Shown here in pieces: positions 39,401-49,588 of a stretch of 64,000 bases of DNA. The stretch comes from Malurus cyaneus samueli (lineage: Eukaryota > Chordata > Aves > Passeriformes > Maluridae). The stretch covers positions 54,485,435 through 54,549,434 of the forward strand of contig CM019236.1 of assembly GCA_009741485.1 (NCBI GenBank). The letters run 5' to 3'. A program made the position numbers and the translations under genes. Below the pieces are notes generated by a model. It saw nothing but the letters and a program-made list of their open reading frames with translations. It made no database searches and was not told the origin of the DNA. Positions within the stretch are counted from its first letter, which is position 1, and each line of letters opens with the position of its first letter.

Positions 39401-40343
39401 TTTAATTTTAAAAAAGGTGACTATTTTAAAGATTATTCTCTTGCTTTTAATTGGCTTCATGAACTCCTGCTCCACCTTTAGAACATTATCACAATGTGTG
39501 GTAAAGACATCAATTTCCATGAAAAGTGCATAAAAGTACAAACAATGAGATATAGTTCCTTTTGGAAACATGATGTAACGCTCTGGATTTGCTCATAATC
39601 CTCAAGGTGTGTACTTGTACAAAGCAACCTCAAACGAAGAAATTGGCTTTGCTACTATTTAGATCCAGGGCAAAATTGCTTGTCATGGTATTCCATTTCA
39701 ATTAGTCTCGGGTCAAGTCTGTGTGACACTGTTGCATAATCACATGTGTTAATTGAACATAGAACCCACAACAAAGCAAGACATCTCTGCTCCTGTAAAT
39801 TAATACACATTTTGTAAACCACATCATATTTTATTGCAGAATAGATTTACTGATGGGGTTGGCGTATTTTTGCTTACATTTGATTAAGCTGTGCATATTT
39901 ACACAGAAAACAAACGGAGCCATAAAATATGGGTAATAAAATGTGTGTAGATATATTATATCGAATTGTTACATGAAAAACAATTAAAAAATTTTAAATC
40001 TTCTGTAATATTAATAGGAAGCAAAGGGCTTTTGTTATTAATTATTCCTTCAAACTGATATGGCCTCATATAAATCCAATAAAAGACTCCAAATTTACAG
40101 AGGGTTTTGCTTTAATCTAAAACACTTTGCTAGCATGAAGCATCTGTTTCAGCCATTAATAACATGTGTAATGTATCCGGTGCTTTGAACTAAATCGTTC
40201 CAGTTATAAGTGAAAGCCATTTGCAGCGACAGAAGCAGCCGGCTGTGATCAGTCATGGTGTCACCCTAGGCGATATGGATAAATCTGCTGCAGAGTGGCG
40301 AGCTTCGGGCATATGCTTCCCCGCAGCTCTCTGAATGTCACTT
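33487..40343 (-). repeat. Block A', inverted error-rich copy of block A
   Basis: It is the reverse complement of 24,270-31,336, about 200 bp shorter, with frequent one- to several-base deletions, insertions and substitutions spread evenly through unique, repeat and conserved-looking sequence alike. That even spread, rich in indels, is what uncorrected single-pass long-read sequence looks like rather than an aged duplication. Open frames in this block are frame-shifted remnants and are not listed. It ends at an assembly gap. Confidence 0.92.
35410..36007 (+). mobile_element. Copy of the 28.7-kb CR1 inside A'
   Basis: This is the inverted counterpart of the CR1 at 28,692-29,335, now in plus orientation, ending near ACTCAACACTTAG. 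Its 3' tail has lost several bases compared with the other copy. It is not an independent insertion; it exists only because block A is present twice. Confidence 0.85.
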
Positions 40344-40368
40344 NNNNNNNNNNNNNNNNNNNNNNNNN
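40344..40368. other. Assembly gap, 25 N
   Basis: Exactly 25 undetermined bases. A short fixed-size gap between two inverted blocks, each of which duplicates the sequence on its own outer side, points to a residual placeholder after gap filling rather than a measured distance. The 13 bases after it (40,369-40,381) match neither neighbour clearly. Confidence 0.98.
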
Positions 40369-40381
40369 GTAGCACTAATAA

Positions 40382-41084
40382 TCATCCCGTCGCTGTTTGC
40401 CTAGAGAAGAGATCGACCTCCACCTGCCCACATCCTCCTTCCAGGGGCTCTACAGAGCAGCAAGGTCTCCCCTGAGATTCCTTCTCCAGGCTGTGCACCC
40501 CCAGCTCCCTCAGCTGCAACTTGCAGGTCATGTACTCCAGAGCCTTTGGCTGCTTGATTAGCCCTACTCTGGACTCTCTCCAGCCCCTCAGTGTCCTTTC
40601 TGAATTGAGTGACCCAAAACTGAACGCAGGACTTGAGGCATGGCCTCACCAGTGCAAGGGAAGAATCATTTCACTGGTCCTGCTGACCACACAATCCCTT
40701 ATACAGGCCAGGATGCCTTGGCCTTCTGGGCCACTTGGGCACAGCTGGCTCATGTTCAGCAGCTGTTGACCCGCACCCCCACATCCTTTTCTTTCTGGGC
40801 TGATTTCCAGCGCTTGTAGTGCTACGTTGGGGTGTTGTGACCAAAGTGTAGGACCTGGCCTTTAGCCACACCACTGGTCCCAGCCCATCTGCCGATCCTG
40901 TCCAGGTCCCTCTGCTGGCTCCGCTTCCCTCCAAGCTGATTACATACTGCGCTCGGTGTCATCTGCAAATTTTCTAACGGTAGACTCTATCCCTTCACCC
41001 AGCAATCAAGATACTGAACAGGACTGTGCCCAACTGATCCCTGGGAGACACCACTGTTGACCAAAGGCCAGCTGGATGATCCAT
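40382..41084 (-). mobile_element. CR1 LINE fragment, inverted copy inside block C
   Basis: Read on the minus strand it carries CR1 sequence from the RT FADD-box region (about 40,940-40,970) toward the 3' end, but is cut by the C block boundary and the gap before the 3' tail. It is the inverted counterpart of the CR1 at 47,713-48,666. Confidence 0.88.
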
Positions 41085-43030
41085 AACACTGGAAAAGCTA
41101 GAATTCCTTTGCTATGAGTGTCTGTGCTCACCAGCTATCTAGAAAAGATCCTTTGCCTTCTCTTCCTGGTCTCGTAGATCTTGGAGGTTTTGGCCTGCCA
41201 ATGGCCCAATTTCAGCAGAGCAGGTAGACAGTGTCTCTAATCTGCTCCTCATGGACAGAAAAATCTCTTGGCCAGAGGAAATGGCTGAAATAGGAACAGA
41301 ATGATGCACTTCACTTATCCCTTAATGATGCTCTAATGAACTAGGTAACCCTTTACCATGTCATTGGTGCGCTACAGCATGCTCTGAGCATGCTGAGCTT
41401 TTCCAGAGGTGACAATTGACACCCAAGAAAATTTTGGGGCAAATGGAAATCCAAAAAATTTTGATTTTTTATTTCTTAGAATAAAAATATATTATGCTAG
41501 GATGTATTGCAAGTGTCAAATCAGGTTCCCTAGAGTGGAGGAAAAAAAGGTTTAAAAAGCAGGCTATATTTTCTCTGATCAATCTTGTATTGCCTTATAA
41601 TAGAAAGAGAAATTCTTTCACCATTCTCCATTAAAAGGAACTGGCAGCTGCTGCTGAGAGGTTTTTGGAGCCAATTAGATCAACATTTTCTTTTAGAAAG
41701 AGCAATATGTGTGTCAGATAATGACAAAAATATCTATCTTTTGACACTATATTTACAACTTTGTGCCAAGTTCTGAATATGACATACCTAATAGCTTTTA
41801 GTACTAGACTTAACATTACTCCCAAGAAAGATCTGTTTTTGACCTTGCCGCAGTAGTGTGTCTCTGCTGACTTCAGTAAAATTATTCCTGGTCTTATACC
41901 TTACAAGTTGATGGTTCGAATCAAGGCACTATTTTAAGTGAAAATGTTCTACAAGAAATTGTTGGAAAAAACAGCTGTCTCAGAATAGGTTTGGAAAGGT
42001 ACTCCAAGGTATTGCAGGCAGGAAATTTGAAGCCTTTTTCTGTACTCATTTGGGAATCATCAAATCAAATGCTCACTATCATATTCCAAAGGGGGTGACT
42101 AAGATAGTATGGGTGTAGAGCTGCAAACTCCGATTTGTTAGTAGTTGGTTGTCTCAACTAAGCTAGCTGCATCAAGTTTTGGCTTAGGAGACCAGACCAG
42201 AGGTGTAATAAATGACATTCAACAGGAGGTGATTGAAGAATATTCAAGCTCACATGAAAGAGAGCCCTACACACCTAGGAGCAGAAAAGCAATCTATTCA
42301 AAGCTCAGACAGGGGTGCAAGACCCTATCTGCTGCTAAGTGTCTTGGCATGGGTTGTTAGCTCGTTGTGCCACAATGCTGATGGCACTCTGGTACAGCTA
42401 GGAGTGAAGCTAAAATAAAGGCACTCTTACATAAGCATATATTCCCTTTCTGAGGAAGAGCAGACTAGAACAACAAGAACAAAAATATTATCGGCCTGAG
42501 ATATTTGCAGTGGTACAGTTCAGAGCAGGATGGATAGTCTGCCACTATTGGCCCGCCAGTATTCCCATTAGGCTTCATTAAAATATTTACGACAGGAACT
42601 CATGTCACAAAACCAACATTGTCAAGAAGAACTTAGCCACAAGGTCACAAGTCTGTGTGTCACACTGTATCTAACAAGTGGTTTCTACCACATGAATCCT
42701 CACATTACTGTGCTGAACAAAAGTCATTTACAGACAAGCATTTCTTCCTTGCTGAGGGAAAAAAAACCCCAGAGACTTGGTAAAATAGAAATACTCACAG
42801 CAGATAAAGAAATTTTTATTAAAAAAATGAACAACAAACTCACTGCAGCAGCTGTATTACTGTTTGTAAGATGGCTACAAGAAGAAAATAAGCTGAAAAT
42901 GAGAAAATCATATTCGAGACAAATATGTGCATTCAACAGAGCATTGTCTTCTAGAGTTTAAAAAGAAAGCGGCTGACATTAATTCTTCCATGGATAGTCT
43001 GTCATCTAACTATTAAAATCTTAGAATGCA
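40382..43030 (-). repeat. Block C, inverted copy of block C'
   Basis: It is the reverse complement of 45,775-48,420, almost the same length (2,649 versus 2,646 bp) with scattered differences. It contains the minus-strand CR1 copy (40,382-41,084) and otherwise unrecognised non-coding sequence. Open frames here recur in C' and again at 57-58 kb only because the DNA is repeated. Confidence 0.94.
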
Positions 43031-43502
43031 CATTGAAATATTAAAAAAATATTACTTTATGCTGCATGGTTAAAGTTACACCATTTTTGGCAAAGGGCAA
43101 AACCACAAATTTCCCTATTTAATTACCATCTGCATTTATCCAATAAACTGAAAATTAGAATCCCAGCACTACATATTGATCTCCTTTAATATCTATGCTC
43201 TAATATAAGACAGGGAGTCTTTCAAAAATCTACCAACAGAGCCCTTTATTATGGATGACATGGTTTTAAACATATTTTATTTAATGACAGAGAGATTTTG
43301 CATTTAATATCTCAACCTTTTTTAAAGCTGCTGTAAATTATTTCACTTAGCTTTTAGATTTCAGACTAATTTCATTTCAATTTGATCTCAATCTTATATA
43401 ATTCTTAGGTTTTGTTCAAAACCTGACAGTTATCATGTGGAATAACATGTCAAAAATGTGTGTTGTTTAAATTCATGGTTTGTGAACTTTGTAAAGTATA
43501 TA
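43031..43502 (-). repeat. Block D, present once, joining C to S2
   Basis: AT-rich non-coding sequence found only here in the window. It joins the outer end of C to the start of S copy 2. In the proposed real order it would lie, reversed, between S and C'. No gene is recognised. Confidence 0.7.
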
Positions 43503-45755
43503 ATGCATGATAAAATCACAGCAAAATGTGACACCTAATGACAGAATGTAAATGAAACTTAATTGTTTACCATATATGTGAAGTGGCATCCTGCTGGGAT
43601 GAGAACATTTTCATTATATGATAAGATATGATATGGTACATATTTTCATGGCATTTTCAGCATAGTTTAGAGCTTCAAAACAAAGTTCAAGACATTTTCA
43701 AATAGCTTGATTGCTCATACCTGAACATGAAAGTGGTTTTTAGGCGAAGAAATGTGTTTTCTCTATTGCAAGTATGAAAAGAACGTCTTAGAAATCAAAA
43801 AAAAAAAAGAAAAAAAAAAAAAAAACCCTAATTAAAAAAAAAAAAAAGCATTTTAAACTTGTTACTCAGAAAATAATTAAATAGTAAAGATTTGTTTTAC
43901 GTTCTATGATTCTAATGATTACGAACTGGTGTTTTATTTTGGTTTCAAGGAGAAGAACATCTTCTTGTCAACCTCATTAGCAGGATAAGTTTTCATTAAA
44001 TACTGTCCACTTCAGTGGAATATTTGCCTCAAATTCCCATCAATGCCTTCTGAACAACTAAATTCCAAACTAGTATATTCCAAAATAAGGCACCAATTTC
44101 TGTAGCATAGTTACAAGTTTATTTCAAAATTATGTCAGCCCATTATGAACTGGGGAGTTGATAACTACATTAAGCTAAAAGTCGAAATAAAGAGGAGCAA
44201 AATTTTTTCCAATTCAGTCATTAGCATTCAATGTATGTTAGTTGTTGTCTTCTGAGACTGCTATATTTTTTAATACAACATGCTCTAACATCTAGCTAAA
44301 GACATTTAATTTTCCACTAACTAAAGGAATATTTGAGTATGCTGACCCCCTGATTATTTTCTTAAATTTCCATAAGCAATATTTAGACAAACCAAATGTT
44401 TAAGGAATGGGCAGCACCTCATCAGTAACTTGACAAGTTCAAATTCTGCTCTCAGTTACAACAAGAGTTAACCTCAATGTCTGTGCATTTGACAGGAGAC
44501 ACAGCCCCAGTTCCATGTTTCTACAAGCAGGTTTTTTTTGCAGCAGATTCTTGTTTTTATCAGTATGAGAAAAAGCTATGTTGAATGCATTGTCTTTTTC
44601 CTGGGACGCCATTTTAATGTAAAAGAGTTAGCTGGTATATTTTATTTAAACATAATTTTAAAAAAGATCATATGAGACCTACGACTGCAAGACTTCACAG
44701 TTTCCTTTTCATGAGCAAGTGCTTCTTGGCATACCTGCTTAGCCAATTGATGTAGTTCTGACTGTATCAATTCCAGGAATATATTATTAAAAAAAAAAAA
44801 AAAAAGAAAAGCAATATCATTATCCCTTCATTCTGCTCTCTTTTTCAGAAAAAGATGAACTCTGTGACCTTTAAGACATCAACAGCTTCATGTCTTCCCA
44901 TCTCTCTTTCATGCAAGCTTTCCCAAAGACTGGAATCTCTGTCCTACAATACTGAAAGAAGAAGATGAATAGGTCTGTCCTGTAATATTTTCATTGGAAG
45001 GGCAGAGGTTTTTTTCACTTTTAAACTTCACCTGCAGACCTCACAGAAAACCCCTTATTTTACCTCTGCCTCACAGGCAGATTAGGACTGAGTCCTCCGC
45101 ATGGAATCAGGAGTGCTGTGACATAATGTGGTTTTGTGTTTGCAAGCTTGAGGAAGTCGTCATCATAACACAACAATTATTAGACTAAATTACCATTTGT
45201 GGAAATAGGTAATGCAATATAAAAATCCTGTGTTTCTGCTGCCATATTCATTGCTATCAAGCTGTGTGTACAATTAAAACAACATCATTGAAAATATTGA
45301 TTAGATTGATGCTTAAAACACCCTCCCTTTTTATTAGGAGTAGAGGATATTTCAACATCCTTATATAAATCAGGGCTTCATTCTCCACAGTTAAAGGTAG
45401 TGCTCACCAATTGCTTGAACAGGCACTAAAACCTCAGTGAAGAGCCTGTGCTCCCCCTCTTCTGCTCTTACTGGGCACTGTGGGATGGCCAGTGCAAGGA
45501 TATTGTCATGGCTGATTTTCCCCTCCTCTCCTTGACAAAATATTTTCGGGTTGAAAAAGTTTTATTGAATAGACTTTAATGCCCATTATCCCATTATCAA
45601 ACACATAACTGTATGAGGAGAAAAAAAACCATAAAAAAAAGAAAAACATTATGCTGGGAACAGTGGGGAAAGGAGTAAAAAGTGCTAGATAGGCATTGCA
45701 CGGTCCCCCACTGTGGTTCCACCCCACATGTAGGTTCCCCCAGCTGGGCAAAGCG
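43503..45755 (+). repeat. Block S, copy 2, plus about 70 bp of A'
   Basis: A direct repeat of 31,337-33,486. It ends with a short piece (about 45,685-45,755) homologous to the start of A' (TGTGGTTCCACC and CAGCTGGGCAAAG, compare the reverse complement of 31,250-31,320). Differences from copy 1 are mostly single-base indels, and either copy can be the one missing a base, as expected of two imperfect reads of one locus. A poly-A tract at 44,789-44,805 corresponds to that at 32,608-32,628. Confidence 0.92.
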
Positions 45756-45774
45756 AGGAGACAGATGTTGTATT

Positions 45775-48420
45775 TGCATTCTAAGATTTTAATAGTTAGA
45801 TGACAGACTATCCATGGAAGAATTAATGTCAGCCGCTTTCTTTTTAAACTCTAGAAGACAATGCTCTGTTGAATGCACATATTTGTCTCGAATATGATTT
45901 TCTCATTTTCAGCTTATTTTCTTCTTGTAGCCATCTTACAAAACAGTAATACAGCTGCTGCAGTGAGTTTGTTGTTCATTTTTTAATAAAAATTTCTTTA
46001 TCTGCTGTGAGTATTTCTATTTTACCAAGTCTCTGGGGTTTTTTTTCCCTCAGCAAGGAAGAAATGCTTGTCTGTAAATGACTTTTGTTCAGCACAGTAA
46101 TGTGAGGATTCATGTGGTAGAAACCACTTGTTAGATACAGTGTGACACACAGACTTGTGACCTTGTGGCTAAGTTCTTCTTGACAATGTTGGTTTTGTGA
46201 CATGAGTTCCTGTCGTAAATATTTTAATGAAGCCTAATGGGAATACTGGCGGGCCAATAGTGGCAGACTATCCATCCTGCTCTGAACTGTACCACTGCAA
46301 ATATCTCAGGCCGATAATATTTTTGTTCTTGTTGTTCTAGTCTGCTCTTCCTCAGAAAGGGAATATATGCTTATGTAAGAGTGCCTTTATTTTAGCTTCA
46401 CTCCTAGCTGTACCAGAGTGCCATCAGCATTGTGGCACAACGAGCTAACAACCCATGCCAAGACACTTAGCAGCAGATAGGGTCTTGCACCCCTGTCTGA
46501 GCTTTGAATAGATTGCTTTTCTGCTCCTAGGTGTGTAGGGCTCTCTTTCATGTGAGCTTGAATATTCTTCAATCACCTCCTGTTGAATGTCATTTATTAC
46601 ACCTCTGGTCTGGTCTCCTAAGCCAAAACTTGATGCAGCTAGCTTAGTTGAGACAACCAACTACTAACAAATCGGAGTTTGCAGCTCTACACCCATACTA
46701 TCTTAGTCACCCCCTTTGGAATATGATAGTGAGCATTTGATTTGATGATTCCCAAATGAGTCACAGAAAAAGGCTTCAAATTCCCTGCCTGCAATACCTT
46801 GGAGTACCTTCAAACCTATTCCTGAGACAGCTGTTTTTTCCACATTTCTTGTAGAACATTTTTCACTTAAAATGGTGCCTTGATTCTGACCTCACTTGTA
46901 GGTATAAACCAGGAATAATTTTACTGAAGTCAGCAGAGACACACTACTGCGGCAAGGTCAAAAACAGATCTTTCTTGGGAGTAATGTTAAGTCTAGTACT
47001 AAAAGCTATTAGGTATGTCATATTCAGAACTTGGCACAAAGTTGTAAATATAGTGTCAAAAGATAGATATTTTTGTCATTATCTGACACACATATTGCTC
47101 TTTCTAAAAGAAAATGTTGATCTAATTGGCTCCAAAATACCTCTCAGCAGCAGCTGCCAAGTTCCTTTTAATGGAGAAAGTGAAAGAATTTTCTTTCTAT
47201 TATAAGCAAATACAAGATTGATCAGAGAAAATATAGCCTGCTTTTTAAACCTTTTTTTCCTCCACTCTAGGGAACCTGATTTGACACTTGCAATACATCC
47301 TAGCATAATATATTTTTATTCTAAGAAATAAAAATCAAAATTTTTGGTTTCCATTTGCCCCAAAATTTTCTTGGGTGTCAATTGTCACCTCTGGAAAAGC
47401 TCAGCATGCTCAGAGCATGCTGTAGCGCACCAATGACATGGTAAAGGGTTACCTAGTTCATTAGAGCATCATTAAGGGATAAGTGAAGTGCATCATTCTG
47501 TTCCTATTTCAGCCATTTCCTCTGGCCAAGAGATTTTTCTGTCCATGAGGAGCAGATTAGAGACACTGTCTACCTGCTCTGCTGAAATTGGGCCATTGGC
47601 AGGCCAAAACCTCCAAGATCTACGAGACCAGGAAGAGAAGGCAAAGGATCTTTTCTAGATAGCTGGTGAGCACAGACACTCATAGCAAAGGAATTCTAGC
47701 TTTTCCAGTGTTATGGATCATCCAGCTGGCCTTTGGTCAACAGTGGTGTCTCCCAGGGATCAGTTGGGCACAGTCCTGTTCAGTATCTTGATTGCTGGGT
47801 GAAGGGATAGAGTCTACCGTTAGAAAATTTGCAGATGACACCGAGCTGCAGGGAGTGTTAATCAGCTGGAGGATAGCAGGGGTCAGCAGAGGGACCTGGA
47901 CAGGATCGGCAGATGGGCTGGGACCAGTGGTGTGGCTAAAGGCCAGGTCCTACACTTTGGTCACAACACCCCAACGTAGCACTACAAGCGCTGGAAATCA
48001 GCCCAGAAAGAAAAGGATGTGGGGGTGCGGGTCAACAGCAGCTGAACATGAGCCAGCTGTGCCCAAGTGGCCCAGAAGGCCAAGGCATCCTGGCCTGTAT
48101 AAGGGATTGTGTGGTCAGCAGGACCAGTGAAATGATTCTTCCCTTGCACTGGTGAGGCCATGCCTCAAGTCCTGCGTTCAGTTTTGGGTCACTCAATTCA
48201 GAAAGGACACTGAGGGGCTGGAGAGCGTCCAGAGTAGGGCAACAAAGCAGCCAAAGGCTCTGGAGTACATGACCTGCAAGTTGCAGCTGAGGGAGCTGGG
48301 GGTGCACAGCCTGGAGAAAAGGAATCTCAGGGGAGACCTTGCTGCTCTGTAGAGCCCCTGGAAGGAGGATGTGGGCAGGTGGAGGTCGATCTCTTCTCTA
48401 GGCAAACAGCGACGGGATGA
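45775..48420 (+). repeat. Block C', right arm of the second inverted duplication
   Basis: It begins TGCATTCTAAGATTTTAATA and is the reverse complement of block C. Its part from 46,200 on recurs directly from about 57,024. Bases 46,200-47,712 are non-coding with no recognised repeat family. This arm runs smoothly into block E across the CR1, so it is probably the correctly placed copy. Confidence 0.93.
47402..47422. promoter_or_regulatory. Perfect 21-bp palindrome, p53-family-like
   Basis: Two perfectly inverted 10-base arms, CAGCATGCTC and GAGCATGCTG, flank a single A. Each arm matches the p53-family half-site RRRCWWGYYY at nine of ten positions with the CATG core, spaced by one base. The same palindrome recurs at 41,375-41,395 and 58,231-58,251 because the block is repeated. 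Binding is inference from the motif only. Confidence 0.2.
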
Positions 48421-48666
48421 CAGGACATAGCCTCAAACTGCACCAGAGCAGGTTTAGCGTGGACATTTGCAGGAATTACTTCATGGAAAGGGTGGTTAAG
48501 CACGGGAATGGGGAACCCAGGGAGATGCTGGACTCACTGTCCTTGGAAGTGTTTAAGACTGGACGTGGCACTCAGGGCCATGGTCTAATTGTGAAGGTGG
48601 TGACTGCTCATAGGCTGGTCTTGGTGCCCTCAGAGGGCTTTTCTAACATAATTGACTCTGTGGTTC
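47713..48666 (+). mobile_element. CR1 LINE fragment with RT FADD-box remnant and 3' tail
   Basis: The fragment starts in the reverse transcriptase domain of CR1 ORF2. The stretch CAGTGGTGTCTCCCAGGGAT (about 47,740) precedes KFADDTE at 47,825-47,845; FADD is the metal-binding RT motif that CR1 uses in place of YADD. About 24 bp normally found between these two parts are missing. The C-terminal and 3' untranslated regions follow, including GGAGTACATGACCTGCAAGT and a stretch near 48,360-48,420 (GTGGAGGTCGATCTCTTCTC). It ends in a degraded tail GACTCTGTGGTTCTGTGG. The frame around FADDTE is broken by stops and indels, so no active RT is encoded. Confidence 0.92.
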
Positions 48667-49588
48667 TGTGGTTTTCCTGGCAGGGTTTTGGTAGCAGGAG
48701 GGCTACAGGGGTGACTTTTGTTAGAAGCTACTGGAAGCTCCCCACTTGCCCAACAGAACCAGAGCCATGGCTGGTTCTGAGACAGACTCACCAATGGGCT
48801 GGGCTGAGCCCATCAGTGGTGGTGACAGCACCAGTTTAAGAATGAAATAAAGTTATTGCACAGAAGCAAACCATGGACACAGAAGAGCATAATGAGATTA
48901 TGCAAGAGAAAGAGCTCTGAGACAAAAAGCTCAGTGGAGAAGGAGGGGGTGCAGCTGCTCCAGGTGCCAGAGCAATCCATGTTGACAAACATGGTGAGGC
49001 AGCTGAGACTGTGGAGGTCCACCGTGGATCAGAGATCCATAGGAGGCTGTGATCCCACAGGAGTCACACAACGGACCAGGGTCCTGGCAGGACCTGTGGA
49101 TCTATGGAGAGCAGATTCCTTGCTGGATAAGTGTCCTGCCAGGACCTGGGAACCTGTGGGGTCTCCACATTGTGATAGTCTGTTCCTAAAGGACTGCACC
49201 CTATGGAAAGGACCCGTGCTGGAGCAGATTGTGAAGATCTGTACCTCATGGGAAAGAATCAAGGTGCAGAAGTTTGGGAAGGACTGCCTCCCACTGTAGG
49301 GACACAATGCTGGAGCAGGGGGAGAGTGAGGAGTCCTCCTCCAGCAGAGAAAGGAGCAGCAGAGGCAGCATGAGCTGAACTGACCATAACATGTGGTCAC
49401 ACATGCACAAAGCCCTGAACTGCAGCAACTTTACCAGGTGACCCAAACCAACATGGAAAATTGCACTTCCATCTTGCTCATGCTCATGATGGGAACAGCT
49501 GTCACAGGGACCAGGAACCACTCATGTTCCATGGTAACAGAGACTGGAATTATACACTGGGGTTGCATCCCCTCAATGTAAAACCACA
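48667..49588 (+). mobile_element. LTR-like element (probable avian ERV solo LTR)
   Basis: A 922-bp element bounded by a perfect 9-bp terminal inverted repeat, TGTGGTTTT ... AAAACCACA, with TG...CA ends as in retroviral LTRs. An AATAAA polyadenylation signal lies at 48,846-48,851. The internal text (CAATGGGCTGGGCTGAGCCC, then repeated GGACCTGTGG/GGACCTGGGA and GGACCCGTGCTGGAGCAGAT blocks, then GAGTCCTCCTCCAGCAGAGA) resembles, from memory, an LTR family widespread in bird genomes. Clear target-site duplications were not found, and the left border overlaps the CR1 tail, so the exact start may be a few bases off. No internal retroviral genes or second LTR are present, so it is a solo LTR if the call is right. 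Confidence 0.6.

Noticed and set aside
24270..40343. A biological palindrome as found on ampliconic sex chromosomes
   Set aside because: The arms differ by many evenly spread small indels instead of being kept nearly identical, one arm ends at a 25-N gap, and the spacer itself recurs elsewhere. A read-orientation error explains all of this more simply.
42145..42360. 71-codon frame found intact at three places (also 46,445-46,660 and 57,273-57,488)
   Set aside because: Identity of the frame is not evidence of selection, because the whole surrounding DNA block is repeated with the same identity, including non-coding parts.
48417..49299. Plus-strand frames of 140 and 147 codons
   Set aside because: They cover the CR1 3' end and the LTR-like element, and the second copy of the block breaks them by frameshifts. 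They are repeat-derived.
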